From positions 1 through 47,523 of the forward strand of contig NZ_KB890755.1 in the NCBI RefSeq assembly GCF_000373245.1: 47,523 bases of DNA. The letters run 5' to 3'. This document shows positions 17,317 to 27,254 of this stretch, one piece after another. Position numbers and translations under genes: made by a program. The notes beneath the pieces are model-generated. The model saw only the letters and a program-made list of their open reading frames with translations. It was not told where the DNA came from and did not search any database. The number at the start of each line of letters is the position of its first letter. The stretch's first letter is position 1. The DNA is from Echinicola pacifica DSM 19836 (GTDB lineage Bacteria; Bacteroidota; Bacteroidia; Cytophagales; Cyclobacteriaceae).

Positions 17317-19143
17317 GTGAAGACCTATTTTAGATTATTATCATTTGCAAAACCGATAGAGAAATTCGCCATTCCCTATCTTATTTTCACTCTTTTGGGG
17401 GTAATATTCAACACCCTAAATCTGGCCTTATTAGCCCCTTTACTCAGTACATTATTTAATACCAACGACGCGAAGGAGGTCCTCAAGCCCGAAAGCTGGA
17501 CCGATGTTTTCGGGTTTCTGAATTATTATGCACACGAGGTGAAAATGGAGTATGGTGGTCTGGGAGCTCTGCAAATGGTCTGTGGAGTCATCATCCTCTC
17601 AATTATGCTGGGCAATTTGTTTCGGTATTTCAGTCAGCTGGTGATGGAAAATCTAAGGATCCACACCTTACTCAATTTGCGAAAGACGGTTTTTGATAAT
17701 GTAATGAACCTGCACGTCGGCTATTTTAGTAATCAGCGAAAGGGAGATATTATCAGCAAAATCTCCTCTGACGTCCAAGTGGTACAGTTCTCCGTCACTG
17801 GCACACTTCAGGTGGTCTTCAAGGAACCTTTACAGTTGATTGCCTATATCTTTATGCTTTTTGCTATTTCCTATAAGCTCACAGTGTTTTCCCTATTGGT
17901 CATTCCAGTATCAGCATTCGTAATAGCCCAGATCGTGAAGCGGCTAAAAGCCCAAGCTTCCCAAGCCCAGCATCTATATGGGGTCATGATTAGCTACCTG
18001 GATGAAGCGCTGTCGGGCATTAAGATCATAAAGGCCTTTAATGCCACCGAAATGATCAAGGGGAAGTTTCATGACGAAAACGTACGCTTCTCTTACCTAG
18101 GAAAGAGGATGGCCAAAAGACAACAACTAAGTTCTCCTGTATCTGAATTTCTCGGCGTGTCCATGGTTTCAGGAATAGTACTATATGGAGGATCGTTGAT
18201 CATCAATAATCAGTCCGAGCTCAGCGCCTCGGACTTCATCGCTTATATTGCCTTATTTAGCCAAGTAATGCGCCCTGCAAAAGCGCTGACGAATGCGTTT
18301 AGTTCTATTCACTCTGGTCTTGCTGCGGGAGAGCGGGTATTAGATCTGATCGATGAGAAGCCAGCCATTACCGACGCTAAAGACGCCCAGGATATCACTG
18401 AATTTAAGGACCAAATAGACATCAAGAATCTCTCTTTTTCTTATCCGGGCAGACCTGTACTTAAGGATATCAATTTAAGTATCCCAAAAGGCAAAATGGT
18501 GGCCTTAGTAGGACCCTCAGGAGGCGGAAAATCAACAATGATGGATCTTCTGCCACGATTTATTGACCCTGAGGAGGGGCAAGTGCTTCTGGACGGTAAG
18601 GATATCTCCCACATCACCATGGATTCCTTGCGGAGTATGATGGGAATGGTAAATCAAGAGTCTATTCTCTTCAATGATAGCATTTATAATAATATAGCTT
18701 TTGGTACGCCAAATGCGAGTCAGGAAGAAGTGGAAGCTGCGGCCAGAATAGCCAATGCCCACGAATTTATCATGCAGATGGAAGAAGGCTACCAATCCAA
18801 TATGGGGGACCGAGGCCTGAAGCTCTCGGGAGGTCAAAAACAACGGATCTGCATCGCCCGAGCCGTACTCAAAAACCCTCCTATCATGCTACTGGATGAG
18901 GCCACCTCAGCACTGGATACTGAATCCGAAAAACTGGTGCAGGACGCTCTAAACAAGCTTATGAAAAACCGTACCTCCTTAGTCATCGCCCACCGCCTGA
19001 GCACCATCCAAAATGCCGACCTAATCGTGGTCTTGGAAGAAGGCCGCATCATCGAGCAAGGAAACCACCAACAGCTAATCGCCCAAGAAGGCCTGTACAG
19101 CAAACTGGTAAATATGCAGCAGTTTAGTAAAATAGAAGAGTAA
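17317..19143 (+). CDS. MsbA-like ABC exporter (fused permease and ATPase)
   Basis: 608 residues from a GTG start. N-terminal six-helix exporter domain (about 15-335), then a nucleotide-binding domain with Walker A GPSGGGKST, signature LSGGQKQR, Walker B IMLLDEATSALD and the switch histidine in IAHRLSTIQ. This architecture exports lipids or lipid-linked molecules (MsbA, lipid A flippase type). Two bases separate it from the next glycosyltransferase gene, so the exporter and the following four transferases are probably co-transcribed. It may flip a lipid-linked glycan made by them, or be the cell's general lipid A flippase; sequence alone does not decide. Confidence 0.93.
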   Translation: MKTYFRLLSFAKPIEKFAIPYLIFTLLGVIFNTLNLALLAPLLSTLFNTNDAKEVLKPESWTDVFGFLNYYAHEVKMEYGGLGALQMVCGVIILSIMLGNLFRYFSQLVMENLRIHTLLNLRKTVFDNVMNLHVGYFSNQRKGDIISKISSDVQVVQFSVTGTLQVVFKEPLQLIAYIFMLFAISYKLTVFSLLVIPVSAFVIAQIVKRLKAQASQAQHLYGVMISYLDEALSGIKIIKAFNATEMIKGKFHDENVRFSYLGKRMAKRQQLSSPVSEFLGVSMVSGIVLYGGSLIINNQSELSASDFIAYIALFSQVMRPAKALTNAFSSIHSGLAAGERVLDLIDEKPAITDAKDAQDITEFKDQIDIKNLSFSYPGRPVLKDINLSIPKGKMVALVGPSGGGKSTMMDLLPRFIDPEEGQVLLDGKDISHITMDSLRSMMGMVNQESILFNDSIYNNIAFGTPNASQEEVEAAARIANAHEFIMQMEEGYQSNMGDRGLKLSGGQKQRICIARAVLKNPPIMLLDEATSALDTESEKLVQDALNKLMKNRTSLVIAHRLSTIQNADLIVVLEEGRIIEQGNHQQLIAQEGLYSKLVNMQQFSKIEE

Positions 19144-19145
19144 TC

Positions 19146-19967
19146 ATGGGTAAAACAGCTTTTCCATCATCTATAATCAAAGAAAAAACTGATTACTCCT
19201 ATCAGTTTTCCATCTGTACTTTAGTCACTGATCATAAAGAATATGATGAAATGAAAAACTCTTGTATTGAAGCAGGGTTTTTAGAAGATGATTGTGAATA
19301 CCTCATTATTGACAATTCTACTGGAAATTCAATAGATGCATATAGGGGTCTAAACCTATTTCTTCAACAGGCGAAGGGCAAATATATTATAATATGCCAT
19401 CAGGATATAGGCATGAATGATGATAAGAGACCTGTTTTAGAGGAAAAAATTGTGGAAATTGATAATAAAGATCCTAGGTGGGGGGTTCTGGGAAATGCAG
19501 GTCGAGCGAATATGAAGTATATGGCTATCCATATGACAAATGGAAAAACCCTCCAGAAATTTAAGGAAGAGGATGCCCCTATTCGCGTTATGTCAGTTGA
19601 TGAGAATTTTATAATAGTAAAAAATAGCGCAAATCTTGCCTTATCCTCCGATTTAAAAGGCTTTCACATGTATGGAGCTGACCTTTGTCTTATTGCGGAA
19701 ATATTGGGATACCATTCTTATGTCATTGGATTTGAATTGACCCATAAAAGTGAGGGTAATCTCAATAATGAATTTGTAAAGGCAAAGAAAGATTTTATCG
19801 ACAAATTCAGCCAAGCGATATATCCGAGATTTATGGCTTCCACTGCGGCTAGGTTTTATATTGGATCTAATCCATGGAAAAGAACTCTTTATAATAGTAA
19901 CCTAATTTTGTTCTTTATAAGACAATATGATAAATTTTTTAAGGGGAAAAAAAGTCGTACAAATTAA
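19146..19967 (+). CDS. Glycosyltransferase-like protein (GT2-like, PF13712-type)
   Basis: 273 residues. The opening FSICTLVTDHKEY and YLIIDNSTGN, then IICHQDIGMND, resemble the 'glycosyltransferase-like family' relatives of GT2, in which HQD replaces the usual DxD. The gene at 22751-23635 has the matching elements YDNSMGE and FMHEDIEY, so the two probably belong to the same subfamily. Starts 2 bp after the ABC exporter and ends 8 bp before the next transferase. Base composition is clearly more AT-rich than in the exporter. Specific function unknown. Confidence 0.75.
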   Translation: MGKTAFPSSIIKEKTDYSYQFSICTLVTDHKEYDEMKNSCIEAGFLEDDCEYLIIDNSTGNSIDAYRGLNLFLQQAKGKYIIICHQDIGMNDDKRPVLEEKIVEIDNKDPRWGVLGNAGRANMKYMAIHMTNGKTLQKFKEEDAPIRVMSVDENFIIVKNSANLALSSDLKGFHMYGADLCLIAEILGYHSYVIGFELTHKSEGNLNNEFVKAKKDFIDKFSQAIYPRFMASTAARFYIGSNPWKRTLYNSNLILFFIRQYDKFFKGKKSRTN

Positions 19968-19975
19968 ATTGACCT

Positions 19976-20926
19976 ATGGACAAGGTTTCTATTATTATAC
20001 CAACTTTCAATTATGGATTTGTAATCAACGAATCACTTGATTCAGTTTTGGAGCAGACGCATCAAAACTGGGAATGCATCATTGTGGATGATGGGTCCAC
20101 TGATAATACGAAGGAAGTAATAAATAAATACCTTAAAAAAGACGGTAGATTTAATTATTTCTACCAAAAAAACAGTGGTGTTTCCACAGCACGAAACAAA
20201 GGCATTAGTTTAGCAACAGGTGATTTTATACAATTTTTAGATGGAGATGACTTACTGAGTAGAGAAAAGCTATGTCACCAAATTCACCATTTTAATAGTA
20301 ACCCTGATATCGATATTAGTTATACAAACAATTTCTATTTCAGGAATGGGAACAAGGATAAATTAAGTTTTGACTCAGAAATGAAAGGTAAGGAATGGAT
20401 GTATAAACTTCACGGCCGAGGTACTGATACTTTATCTGCGATTATTCATCATAATATTGCTGTAATGAGCAGTCCCTTAATAAGAGCTTCTATTTTGAAA
20501 AAGGACATACGGTTTCCTGACGGAATTGACTTATTAGAAGATTGGATATTTTGGCTAAAATTAGCCTTTACCAATGCTTCATTCCATTACTTAAATCATC
20601 CTAAAGCATTTACTCTTAACAGACTACACCCTACTAGTGTAACCAAAAATAACCTTATCAAAATGAAGGAGGGTGATATCCAGCTAAGAAGCCAGTTGGC
20701 AAAAATGATATACGCCTCACCCATAAACGATCAAGAAAAGAAAGAGCTATATGCTATAAATAATAAATACTATAAGTGGAACTTCAAAAAGCTAATCTAT
20801 CAAATTGGACCTTGGAATTTTAAGGAAATCAACAGAGTAAAGCACTACGTTAATCCAATTATCTTTACTAAATATTATATTAAAACGATATATCGACACT
20901 TCACCAAAATATCTAATAATGACTAA
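19976..20926 (+). CDS. Family 2 glycosyltransferase (paralogue A)
   Basis: 316 residues. N-terminal VSIIIPTFNYGF, IIVDDGSTDNT, GVSTARNKG and FLDGDDLLS are classic GT2 motifs; LLEDWIFWLKLA corresponds to the catalytic-base region. Full-length similarity to the transferase at 21661-22635, including the C-terminal half (SSPLIRAS, KAFTLNRLHP), shows a local duplication. It overlaps the next gene by 8 bp. Probably adds one sugar of the repeat unit; sugar unknown. Confidence 0.88.
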   Translation: MDKVSIIIPTFNYGFVINESLDSVLEQTHQNWECIIVDDGSTDNTKEVINKYLKKDGRFNYFYQKNSGVSTARNKGISLATGDFIQFLDGDDLLSREKLCHQIHHFNSNPDIDISYTNNFYFRNGNKDKLSFDSEMKGKEWMYKLHGRGTDTLSAIIHHNIAVMSSPLIRASILKKDIRFPDGIDLLEDWIFWLKLAFTNASFHYLNHPKAFTLNRLHPTSVTKNNLIKMKEGDIQLRSQLAKMIYASPINDQEKKELYAINNKYYKWNFKKLIYQIGPWNFKEINRVKHYVNPIIFTKYYIKTIYRHFTKISNND

Positions 20927-21653
20927 GCCAATCGACATCGATATAATTATTTTAAGTTATGCTAAGGATGAAAAGTTAAGAAAACTGACAGAAACTGCTA
21001 TCCAAACCCTGGCCTCATCAGAGTCACCAGAGCACATTACATTTCATGTGGTAGTTATAGAATCATACCTTAAAGCAAAGACCTATGATTTCCCAAATAC
21101 CACAACAGTATTTCCCAAGGTGAAATTTGGATATCATAGATTTATGAATATCGGAATTGAAATGACAAAATCCCCATTTATCTGCATTTGCAATAATGAT
21201 TTGGAATTTAATAAAGGGTGGGCAAGCGAGATTCTAAAAGCTTTCCAACAGGATCCAACTTTGGCCAGTACCTCCCCCGCATGTTCACTGCATCACCCAG
21301 AGCATGGGATGGCACTAAATAGTGGGATACATTATGGGTACGAGGTAAGGAAAGAGTTGATAGGTTGGTGTCTCTTTTTTAAAAGGGATATTCTTGATAC
21401 TATTGGCAAATTAGATCCTAAATTTAAATTTTGGTTTGCAGATAACGATTACAGTAAAACACTTCAAAAACATGGAATTAAACATGCTTTGGTAACTTCT
21501 TCGATAGTAAACCACCTTGAAAGTCAAACATTAAATACGAAAAGAACCCGAGAGAGAAGAAGGTTGACGGCGGGAGAAAGGTTCTATTATGAATACAAAT
21601 GGGAAGGCAGAAGCTATTTATCATATTTGTGGAAAACGAAAAAATTCAAATGA
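20919..21653 (+). CDS. Family 2 glycosyltransferase, short form
   Basis: 244 residues. IDIIILSYAKDEKLR at the N-terminus, FICICNNDLEF as the NDxD-like donor motif, and FWFADNDYSKTLQKHG near the end are typical of GT2 enzymes of the rhamnosyltransferase-like kind. Its ATG lies inside the end of paralogue A (8-bp overlap), suggesting translational coupling. It sits between the two paralogues. Donor sugar unknown. Confidence 0.83.
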   Translation: MTKPIDIDIIILSYAKDEKLRKLTETAIQTLASSESPEHITFHVVVIESYLKAKTYDFPNTTTVFPKVKFGYHRFMNIGIEMTKSPFICICNNDLEFNKGWASEILKAFQQDPTLASTSPACSLHHPEHGMALNSGIHYGYEVRKELIGWCLFFKRDILDTIGKLDPKFKFWFADNDYSKTLQKHGIKHALVTSSIVNHLESQTLNTKRTRERRRLTAGERFYYEYKWEGRSYLSYLWKTKKFK

Positions 21654-21660
21654 CTCTTTT

Positions 21661-22635
21661 ATGAAAAGCTGCACGAAAGACAGATTAGTTTCTATTATTA
21701 TTCCTACCTATAATTATGGCCAGTTTTTACCTGAAACTGTACAGAATTTAAAGGAACAATCTTATACTAATTGGGAAGCAATAATCATAGATGATGGCTC
21801 CACAGATGATACAGAAAACATAGTAAAACAATTAATCAGTAATGATCCTAGATTTCATTTTATTGTACAGAAAAATCAAGGAGTTGCTGTTGCTAGAAAC
21901 TATGGATTACAACTTGCCAAAGGAGAATTTATCCAATTTTTAGATGCTGATGATTTATTAAGTAAAGAGAAGCTTAATCTGCAAGTCCAGCATTTGATAT
22001 CTCATCCTCAGGTAGATATTAGCTATGTTATAAATAATTATTTTCTCAATAATAAGCCTCAGGACCTATTCCCAGACAAAGAATTATTAGGGTTTGAATG
22101 GATGCTTAGAATAGATTGCATGGGTGTAGACTGTATCAAAGCATTGGTTGATAGAAATATAGCAGTAATCAGTAGTCCCTTACTTCGTACCTCGACCCTT
22201 TCCAAATCCAGTGGTTTTCCAGAGGGGGTTAAACGACTGGAAGATTGGGAATTTTGGCTCGAACTGGCCTTCAATGGAGCATACTACCAATTCCTCCCCG
22301 ATCAAAAGGCTTTTACCTTAATAAGAGTCCACCCTAATAGTGCAAGTTTTGAGCTTCGTGAAATGCAAAAAAGTGATATTCTATTTAGAAATAAGATATC
22401 AAAATATATTGAAAACAGCCCCCTTAGCAAAAAGGATAAAAAAGTCATTGAAAAAATTAATAGAAGAAAGAAAAACTCCCTACTTAAAGAATTAATATAT
22501 AAAACACCGTGGAGAAATAAGGAGCTTTTACATGAAATAAAGGAAATCTCAGACCCAATCCCTTTTTACAAGTATTATATCAAGTCAATGAATTATCATC
22601 GAAAAAAATTATTCAAGATGCTTATTAATAAATAA
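21661..22635 (+). CDS. Family 2 glycosyltransferase (paralogue B)
   Basis: 324 residues from the ATG at 21661. The frame extends upstream to 21589, but that part overlaps the previous gene by 65 bp and reads unlike the family, whose match begins at DRLVSIIIPTYNYG. Motifs: IIDDGSTDDT, GVAVARNYG, FLDADDLLS, RLEDWEFWLELA. Closely parallel to paralogue A along the full length. Last gene of the plus-strand run; it converges on the minus-strand transferase that follows. Confidence 0.85.
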   Translation: MKSCTKDRLVSIIIPTYNYGQFLPETVQNLKEQSYTNWEAIIIDDGSTDDTENIVKQLISNDPRFHFIVQKNQGVAVARNYGLQLAKGEFIQFLDADDLLSKEKLNLQVQHLISHPQVDISYVINNYFLNNKPQDLFPDKELLGFEWMLRIDCMGVDCIKALVDRNIAVISSPLLRTSTLSKSSGFPEGVKRLEDWEFWLELAFNGAYYQFLPDQKAFTLIRVHPNSASFELREMQKSDILFRNKISKYIENSPLSKKDKKVIEKINRRKKNSLLKELIYKTPWRNKELLHEIKEISDPIPFYKYYIKSMNYHRKKLFKMLINK

Positions 22636-22750
22636 CTAGCATTTTCAATTATTAAATATACTTCATACTAACGGAAATTATAATTGGAATTCAATAGGCA
22701 ATCTTATAACTAAAAATAAACTTTAAATGACATAGTAATTCCTGTCTTCC

Positions 22751-23635
22751 TCACCTTTTCAGAATCGAAAAGAATAATTTTAGCAGTAAAACTGGCGTCA
22801 TAACAACTGATTTTCGTGAATGGAACAAAATCTTCATCATACCCCATTTACTATAACCTTTATTTAGACAATCATTAAAAAAATGTCTGAACATTCGTTT
22901 TTCTATTGCAGGAATCTGCATTGGAGATAATTTGGCAGTGTTTAATGGCAAAATGGAAGCCCATTTTTTATGAAGATGAACAATATCTTTAAACCATCCT
23001 CCATCATATTTCCCTTCTGAGAAATGGTGAAATAATACTTCAAATGTGACTGCAACCTTAAACCCCTTGCTATTGACGGCCAATGAATAATCTAAATCAT
23101 ACCCATGAAAGCCTTTCAACATTAATTCATCAAATTTAGGAGTGTCAAAAATCTTCTTCGGTGTGCACATCCACACCCCATCGATACAGGCTACCTTTGA
23201 TAAAACTTCATTATTGGGATTCCTCAACTCCCTAATTGTTTCCTTATCCTTGAATTTAAATCCTTGCTCAAGGTTCATATAGTACTTTCCCTGAAATCCT
23301 TCGAAGTGCCCAAAGTTAAACCAACTCGATGGGGCTAGCGATTTATAATCCCCTCCTGCTACACCCAATAGTCCCAAAGAAGGGTTATCCGAAAATATCC
23401 GTCGAACAATTTGCCCCCAATCGGCAGTTTTATACTCTATATCCTCATGCATAAAACATAATAGCTCATACTTAGCCGCTGCAGCTCCCTGATTATACAC
23501 CTCACATATACCGCGTTCACCCATAGAATTATCATATGCCAAAATCTCATGCTCACAACCAATCGTTTGGGCAATATTCAGCTTCACTGCCGATAAATAC
23601 GCAGAATTAGCAGAACAAATTATAATAGAAATCAT
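22751..23635 (-). CDS. Glycosyltransferase-like protein (GT2-like, PF13712-type)
   Basis: 294 residues. MISIIICSANSAYL, ILAYDNSMGERGICEVYNQGA, and CFMHEDIEY are the family's substitutes for the standard GT2 motifs; FHGYDLDYSLAVNSKGF fits the downstream acceptor-side region. Opposite strand from the main run, so probably separately transcribed. AT-rich like its neighbours. It may transfer a sugar or a non-sugar group to the surface glycan; not determinable. Confidence 0.78.
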   Translation of the reverse strand: MISIIICSANSAYLSAVKLNIAQTIGCEHEILAYDNSMGERGICEVYNQGAAAAKYELLCFMHEDIEYKTADWGQIVRRIFSDNPSLGLLGVAGGDYKSLAPSSWFNFGHFEGFQGKYYMNLEQGFKFKDKETIRELRNPNNEVLSKVACIDGVWMCTPKKIFDTPKFDELMLKGFHGYDLDYSLAVNSKGFKVAVTFEVLFHHFSEGKYDGGWFKDIVHLHKKWASILPLNTAKLSPMQIPAIEKRMFRHFFNDCLNKGYSKWGMMKILFHSRKSVVMTPVLLLKLFFSILKR

Positions 23636-23860
23636 AAACTTAATATTGTTCTATTCAAGAAATCAAAGCGTTGAAGATTGAAGTCGGAAATATAGGTTAT
23701 AAAATCAATTCTATTTATTGAGATCACTCTATTGGCTCTTAGGCATTATCTACCTTGCCTTTTATTTATACCATTAAGCCAACTTCTCAAGTTAAAGGAA
23801 AACCTGTATGCACTTTTGTATCTTCTGGAATCCAAGGAAATAAATCCCTAAAAACTCGAT

Positions 23861-25030
23861 TTAGGACGTGGTAGCCAAAACGGACCGTGCGGGGCAGGTT
23901 TCCAGCACCTCCTCGTAGATTTCCATGAGCTCCTGTGAGATCACAGACTCATCAAAACGCTTGATGTTTTGATAACCCTTCGCGATAAAGTTCTGGCGGA
24001 AAAGAGGGTTTGAAAAGGCCTCAATATTCGCTATTAGTGTCTCAGGATCATCTGGAGAGCCATACAAAGCTGCTTCTCCCCCAGCCTCTTTGAAACATGA
24101 ACTTGTCGAAGTAATCACCGGCGTACCCATGCTCTGGGCCTCAATAATGGGAATTCCAAATCCCTCAAAATAGGAAGGGTAAATGAACACATGGGCCAAC
24201 TTATACATCGCCGGCAAGTCCTCAAAACTCACCTTATGTAAGAAATGCACCCTTCCTTCCAGCCCATACTCCTTCACCATGCTGCGTAGGGTTTTTACAT
24301 AAGCCGTAAGCTTTCCCACAATTACCAGCGGCAGGTTCCAGTCTTTACGCAATTTCATGGCTTCAAGAATAAGCTGGACATTTTTTCGCTTTTCGATGGT
24401 ACTTACGAAAAACAGGAATTTGTCTGGCAATTGATATTTCATCTTCACCTCAGCCATTCGCAACGGGCTCACCTCTTTTTTATAATTTTGATGAAAACCC
24501 TGATAAACTACCTTGATCTTGCTCTCGTCTATGCCCATGAAATCCACCAAATCCTTCTTGGTCTGATGGCTAATTGCAATCACACTATGGGCCTGCCTAC
24601 AGGATCGCTCCATCTTGGATTTATAGATCTGCACATCTATAGGATTCAACATCTCAGGGTAGCGGCAAAAAATCAAATCATGAACTGTCACAATATACCT
24701 GGTCCTGGGGTTTCTGATCAGAGGAATCTCATTGCTCAGGCCATGGTAAATATCCAGCTGATGGTCAAAATGCTTAACACCTTGATAGATGCTACGCCAT
24801 GCACTGGACATTAAAGGTAGCTTCCATAGGTCTGTGGGAACCAAGGTTCTTTGATTGGCATTTTGGCACGAAATAGAAATCTCCTTAGTCTCTGGCCCCT
24901 TCTTAGGGGTATATAAATAATAGTGGTGCGAAGGATGATTTTCACTTAGTGACTTCAAAATGAAACGGCTATAATTTCCTAAACCCGTGAAATTCCTATA
25001 TGCCCTTTTTGCATCAAACCCAATTTTCAT
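23861..25030 (-). CDS. GT4-family glycosyltransferase (GT-B fold)
   Basis: 389 residues. The N-terminal Rossmann domain starts MKIGFDAKRA with the glycine loop RNFTGLGNYSRF. The C-terminal domain has FVSTIEKRKNVQLILEA, VIVGK and the donor-site motif EGFGIPIIEAQSMGTPVI with E-x7-E geometry. These are marks of GT4 retaining transferases such as mannosyl- or glucosyltransferases of polysaccharide clusters. 225 bp from the preceding transferase on the same strand. Composition is closer to the genome average than 19-23.6 kb. Confidence 0.9.
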   Translation of the reverse strand: MKIGFDAKRAYRNFTGLGNYSRFILKSLSENHPSHHYYLYTPKKGPETKEISISCQNANQRTLVPTDLWKLPLMSSAWRSIYQGVKHFDHQLDIYHGLSNEIPLIRNPRTRYIVTVHDLIFCRYPEMLNPIDVQIYKSKMERSCRQAHSVIAISHQTKKDLVDFMGIDESKIKVVYQGFHQNYKKEVSPLRMAEVKMKYQLPDKFLFFVSTIEKRKNVQLILEAMKLRKDWNLPLVIVGKLTAYVKTLRSMVKEYGLEGRVHFLHKVSFEDLPAMYKLAHVFIYPSYFEGFGIPIIEAQSMGTPVITSTSSCFKEAGGEAALYGSPDDPETLIANIEAFSNPLFRQNFIAKGYQNIKRFDESVISQELMEIYEEVLETCPARSVLATTS

Positions 25031-25278
25031 ACAGCGATATTATTAGTGGTTGGTCCTCTTTAGATTATCTTGCCTCAATAATAATCCAGACGACTAAAAA
25101 GATCAATGTGCTACAAAAATCATAATAATAATCTAAACCAAAAATTAAATGTTATTTTTTATTGGTAAAATACAAAATTAGAATTTAATGAAAATCCTAT
25201 AGGGCACTTAGAATCAGCCATTTCCGTAAAAAATAATGGAAATTAGGCTTATGATTGCTCAGTCAAATAAATTTAGTT

Positions 25279-25701
25279 TTATAAGCTATTAGTCCGTCGA
25301 AGTGCGAGACGTGCACCCAGGTAAGCAAAGGGAATATAAGCCAGACCGCTATCTATCATGGCAAAACCAACCGGCACGGGGATCAAATAAATATTGGTAA
25401 TACCTCCTGCCAAAAAAATAAATCCTATCAATATGGCCCACTGGAATCGGTAGGTAACGGCTATCATGGCTGCCAAAAAAGCACCTGTAAAAGTACCTAA
25501 GGCATGAGCGAGAAAAGGCATGATATAATGTCTCGGGCTTAGCAAAGACATCCCTTCCTTAAGCCCTTCCATGGTGGTCATATCTACGCCTTCCGGCGGA
25601 GGAATAAGTGAGGGACCTATCATTATTATGCCCATATTGACCATGCTTCCAATGACCAAACCTGCAAGTACGCCGATGATATTTCTTAGTATTCTCCCCA
25701 T
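25279..25701 (-). CDS. Small four-helix membrane protein of unknown function
   Basis: 140 residues with about four hydrophobic segments (about 7-30, 60-82, 88-107, 113-132), separated by a polar loop containing PPPEGVDMTTMEGLKEGM. I recognise no functional motif. Not obviously linked to the polysaccharide genes or to the proline operon, from which the terminator at 25875-25912 separates it. Confidence 0.7.
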   Translation of the reverse strand: MGRILRNIIGVLAGLVIGSMVNMGIIMIGPSLIPPPEGVDMTTMEGLKEGMSLLSPRHYIMPFLAHALGTFTGAFLAAMIAVTYRFQWAILIGFIFLAGGITNIYLIPVPVGFAMIDSGLAYIPFAYLGARLALRRTNSL

Positions 25702-25874
25702 AGTTATTCAATTTAAGAAAATTCTGCTTAGTATGATTTTGAAACTTATAATTACTATGTGCTCCCCGCGATCCTCTGACCAATGAATACGAATGCACCG
25801 CAAAGGAAGGATAAGCCTCATCCCTTAAAAAATAATCCATGGCTCAGCCAAGAACTGAGGAACGGCTTCAAATA

Positions 25875-25912
25875 AAAAATCCTGTCAGCGTACAATTGCT
25901 AACAGGATTTTT
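25875..25912 (-). terminator. Terminator of the proCBA operon
   Basis: Long stem AAAAATCCTGT/ACAGGATTTTT with one internal mismatch and an AGC/GCT extension around an 8-nt loop. Both arms end in A/T runs, so it can work on either strand. It starts about 25 nt past the proA stop. Confidence 0.8.
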
Positions 25913-25936
25913 ATTGCTTATGACTTTAGAGGCAGC

Positions 25937-27136
25937 TTAATCTCTTATCTGCCCGTTGCCAAACACAAAATACTTATTGGTCACGAGCTGCTCCAAGCCC
26001 AGCGGGCCTCTATGGTGCAGCTTATCAGTACTAATAGCGAGCTCAGCACCTACGCCCATCTGTCCACCATCGGTAAACCTCGTGGAAGCGTTATGATATA
26101 CGGCGGCACTGTCCACTCTTTCCATAAATTTCGCTGCCTTCTCCTTATCTGAAGTCAGGATGGTTGCGGAGTGACCGCCACTGTATTTATTGATACGCTC
26201 GATGGCTTCGTCCAGGTTTTGAACTTTCCCAATCACGGCTTTCATAGCCAGAAACTCTTCGTACCAAGTGTCTTCAGAAGGAATCGCCTCCGCACCGCTT
26301 ACCTGGCTCAGGACTGTTTCCTCTGCTAATAAAGCCACTTTGCTTTCGCTAAGGGTCTTCGCAAGATCCTGAAGCTTCGCCTCAAAATCAGGAAGGTTTT
26401 GGTCCACCAGGATTTTGTCTAGTGCATTACAAGCCGAGATCTTATGGGTTTTGGCATTCAGAATTACTTTCTTCGCCAATTCCCAATCAGCATCCTCAGC
26501 GACATAGGCAAAATTATTTCCCCTACCACTAATCAATACGGCGCATTGAGCATGTTCTTTCACAAAAGCGATCAATCGCTCTCCGCCTCGCGGCACAATA
26601 AGGTCTAGTTTTTCGGAAGGATTCTTCAAGAAGGCTTGAGTTTCTTCCCTATTTAGGGTGAATAGCTCAATCCAATCTTTGCTCAAGTCATTTTCTTCCA
26701 AAGCCAAATGCCAGCAATGCACCAATTCTTTATTGGAGTTTACGGCTTCTTTACCACCTTTGAGCAAGATTTTGCTATTGGCTTTGAAGGCCAAAACTGC
26801 GGCTTCAATGGTCACATCTGGGCGAGATTCATAAATGATCATGATCGTCCCAAATGGAGCGGTGCGGTTATTAATCTCCAGGCCATTATCCAAAGTCCGA
26901 GTGGAGATGGTCTTCCCGACAGGGTCTTCCTGATCCTTGACCTGCTGCACAGCAGCAATCATCCCATCGATCTTTTTCTGATCCACCACCAGGCGGTCGT
27001 ATAATGCTTGGTCGTCTTTGGTAAAAGCGTCGAGATCAGCCTTATTAGCAGCTAATATTTTATCTCTATTCTGGTCAATGATCTTAATCATTGATCCTAA
27101 TACAGCATTTTTTTTCTCTGTGCTTAATATTTTCAT
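25937..27136 (-). CDS. proA: Gamma-glutamyl phosphate reductase
   Basis: 399 residues. Second step of proline synthesis: reduces gamma-glutamyl phosphate to glutamate semialdehyde with NADPH. Aldehyde-dehydrogenase fold; the catalytic cysteine is in KISACNALDKILVD (about residue 247), preceded by the conserved VPRGGERLIAFV. The C-terminal HHRGPLGLEQL matches ProA. Length is normal (about 400-420). Third gene of proC-proB-proA, 118 bp after proB. Confidence 0.96.
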   Translation of the reverse strand: MKILSTEKKNAVLGSMIKIIDQNRDKILAANKADLDAFTKDDQALYDRLVVDQKKIDGMIAAVQQVKDQEDPVGKTISTRTLDNGLEINNRTAPFGTIMIIYESRPDVTIEAAVLAFKANSKILLKGGKEAVNSNKELVHCWHLALEENDLSKDWIELFTLNREETQAFLKNPSEKLDLIVPRGGERLIAFVKEHAQCAVLISGRGNNFAYVAEDADWELAKKVILNAKTHKISACNALDKILVDQNLPDFEAKLQDLAKTLSESKVALLAEETVLSQVSGAEAIPSEDTWYEEFLAMKAVIGKVQNLDEAIERINKYSGGHSATILTSDKEKAAKFMERVDSAAVYHNASTRFTDGGQMGVGAELAISTDKLHHRGPLGLEQLVTNKYFVFGNGQIRD

Positions 27137-27254
27137 TACGATTATATCTTTTTAGGTTCACTATGATTTCACTGGGGGACATTATCCGTAAATACTGACC
27201 CAACAAGGTGAATTGAAGATGAAATATATCGCTATCCTGAGACAGCGAGGAGTA

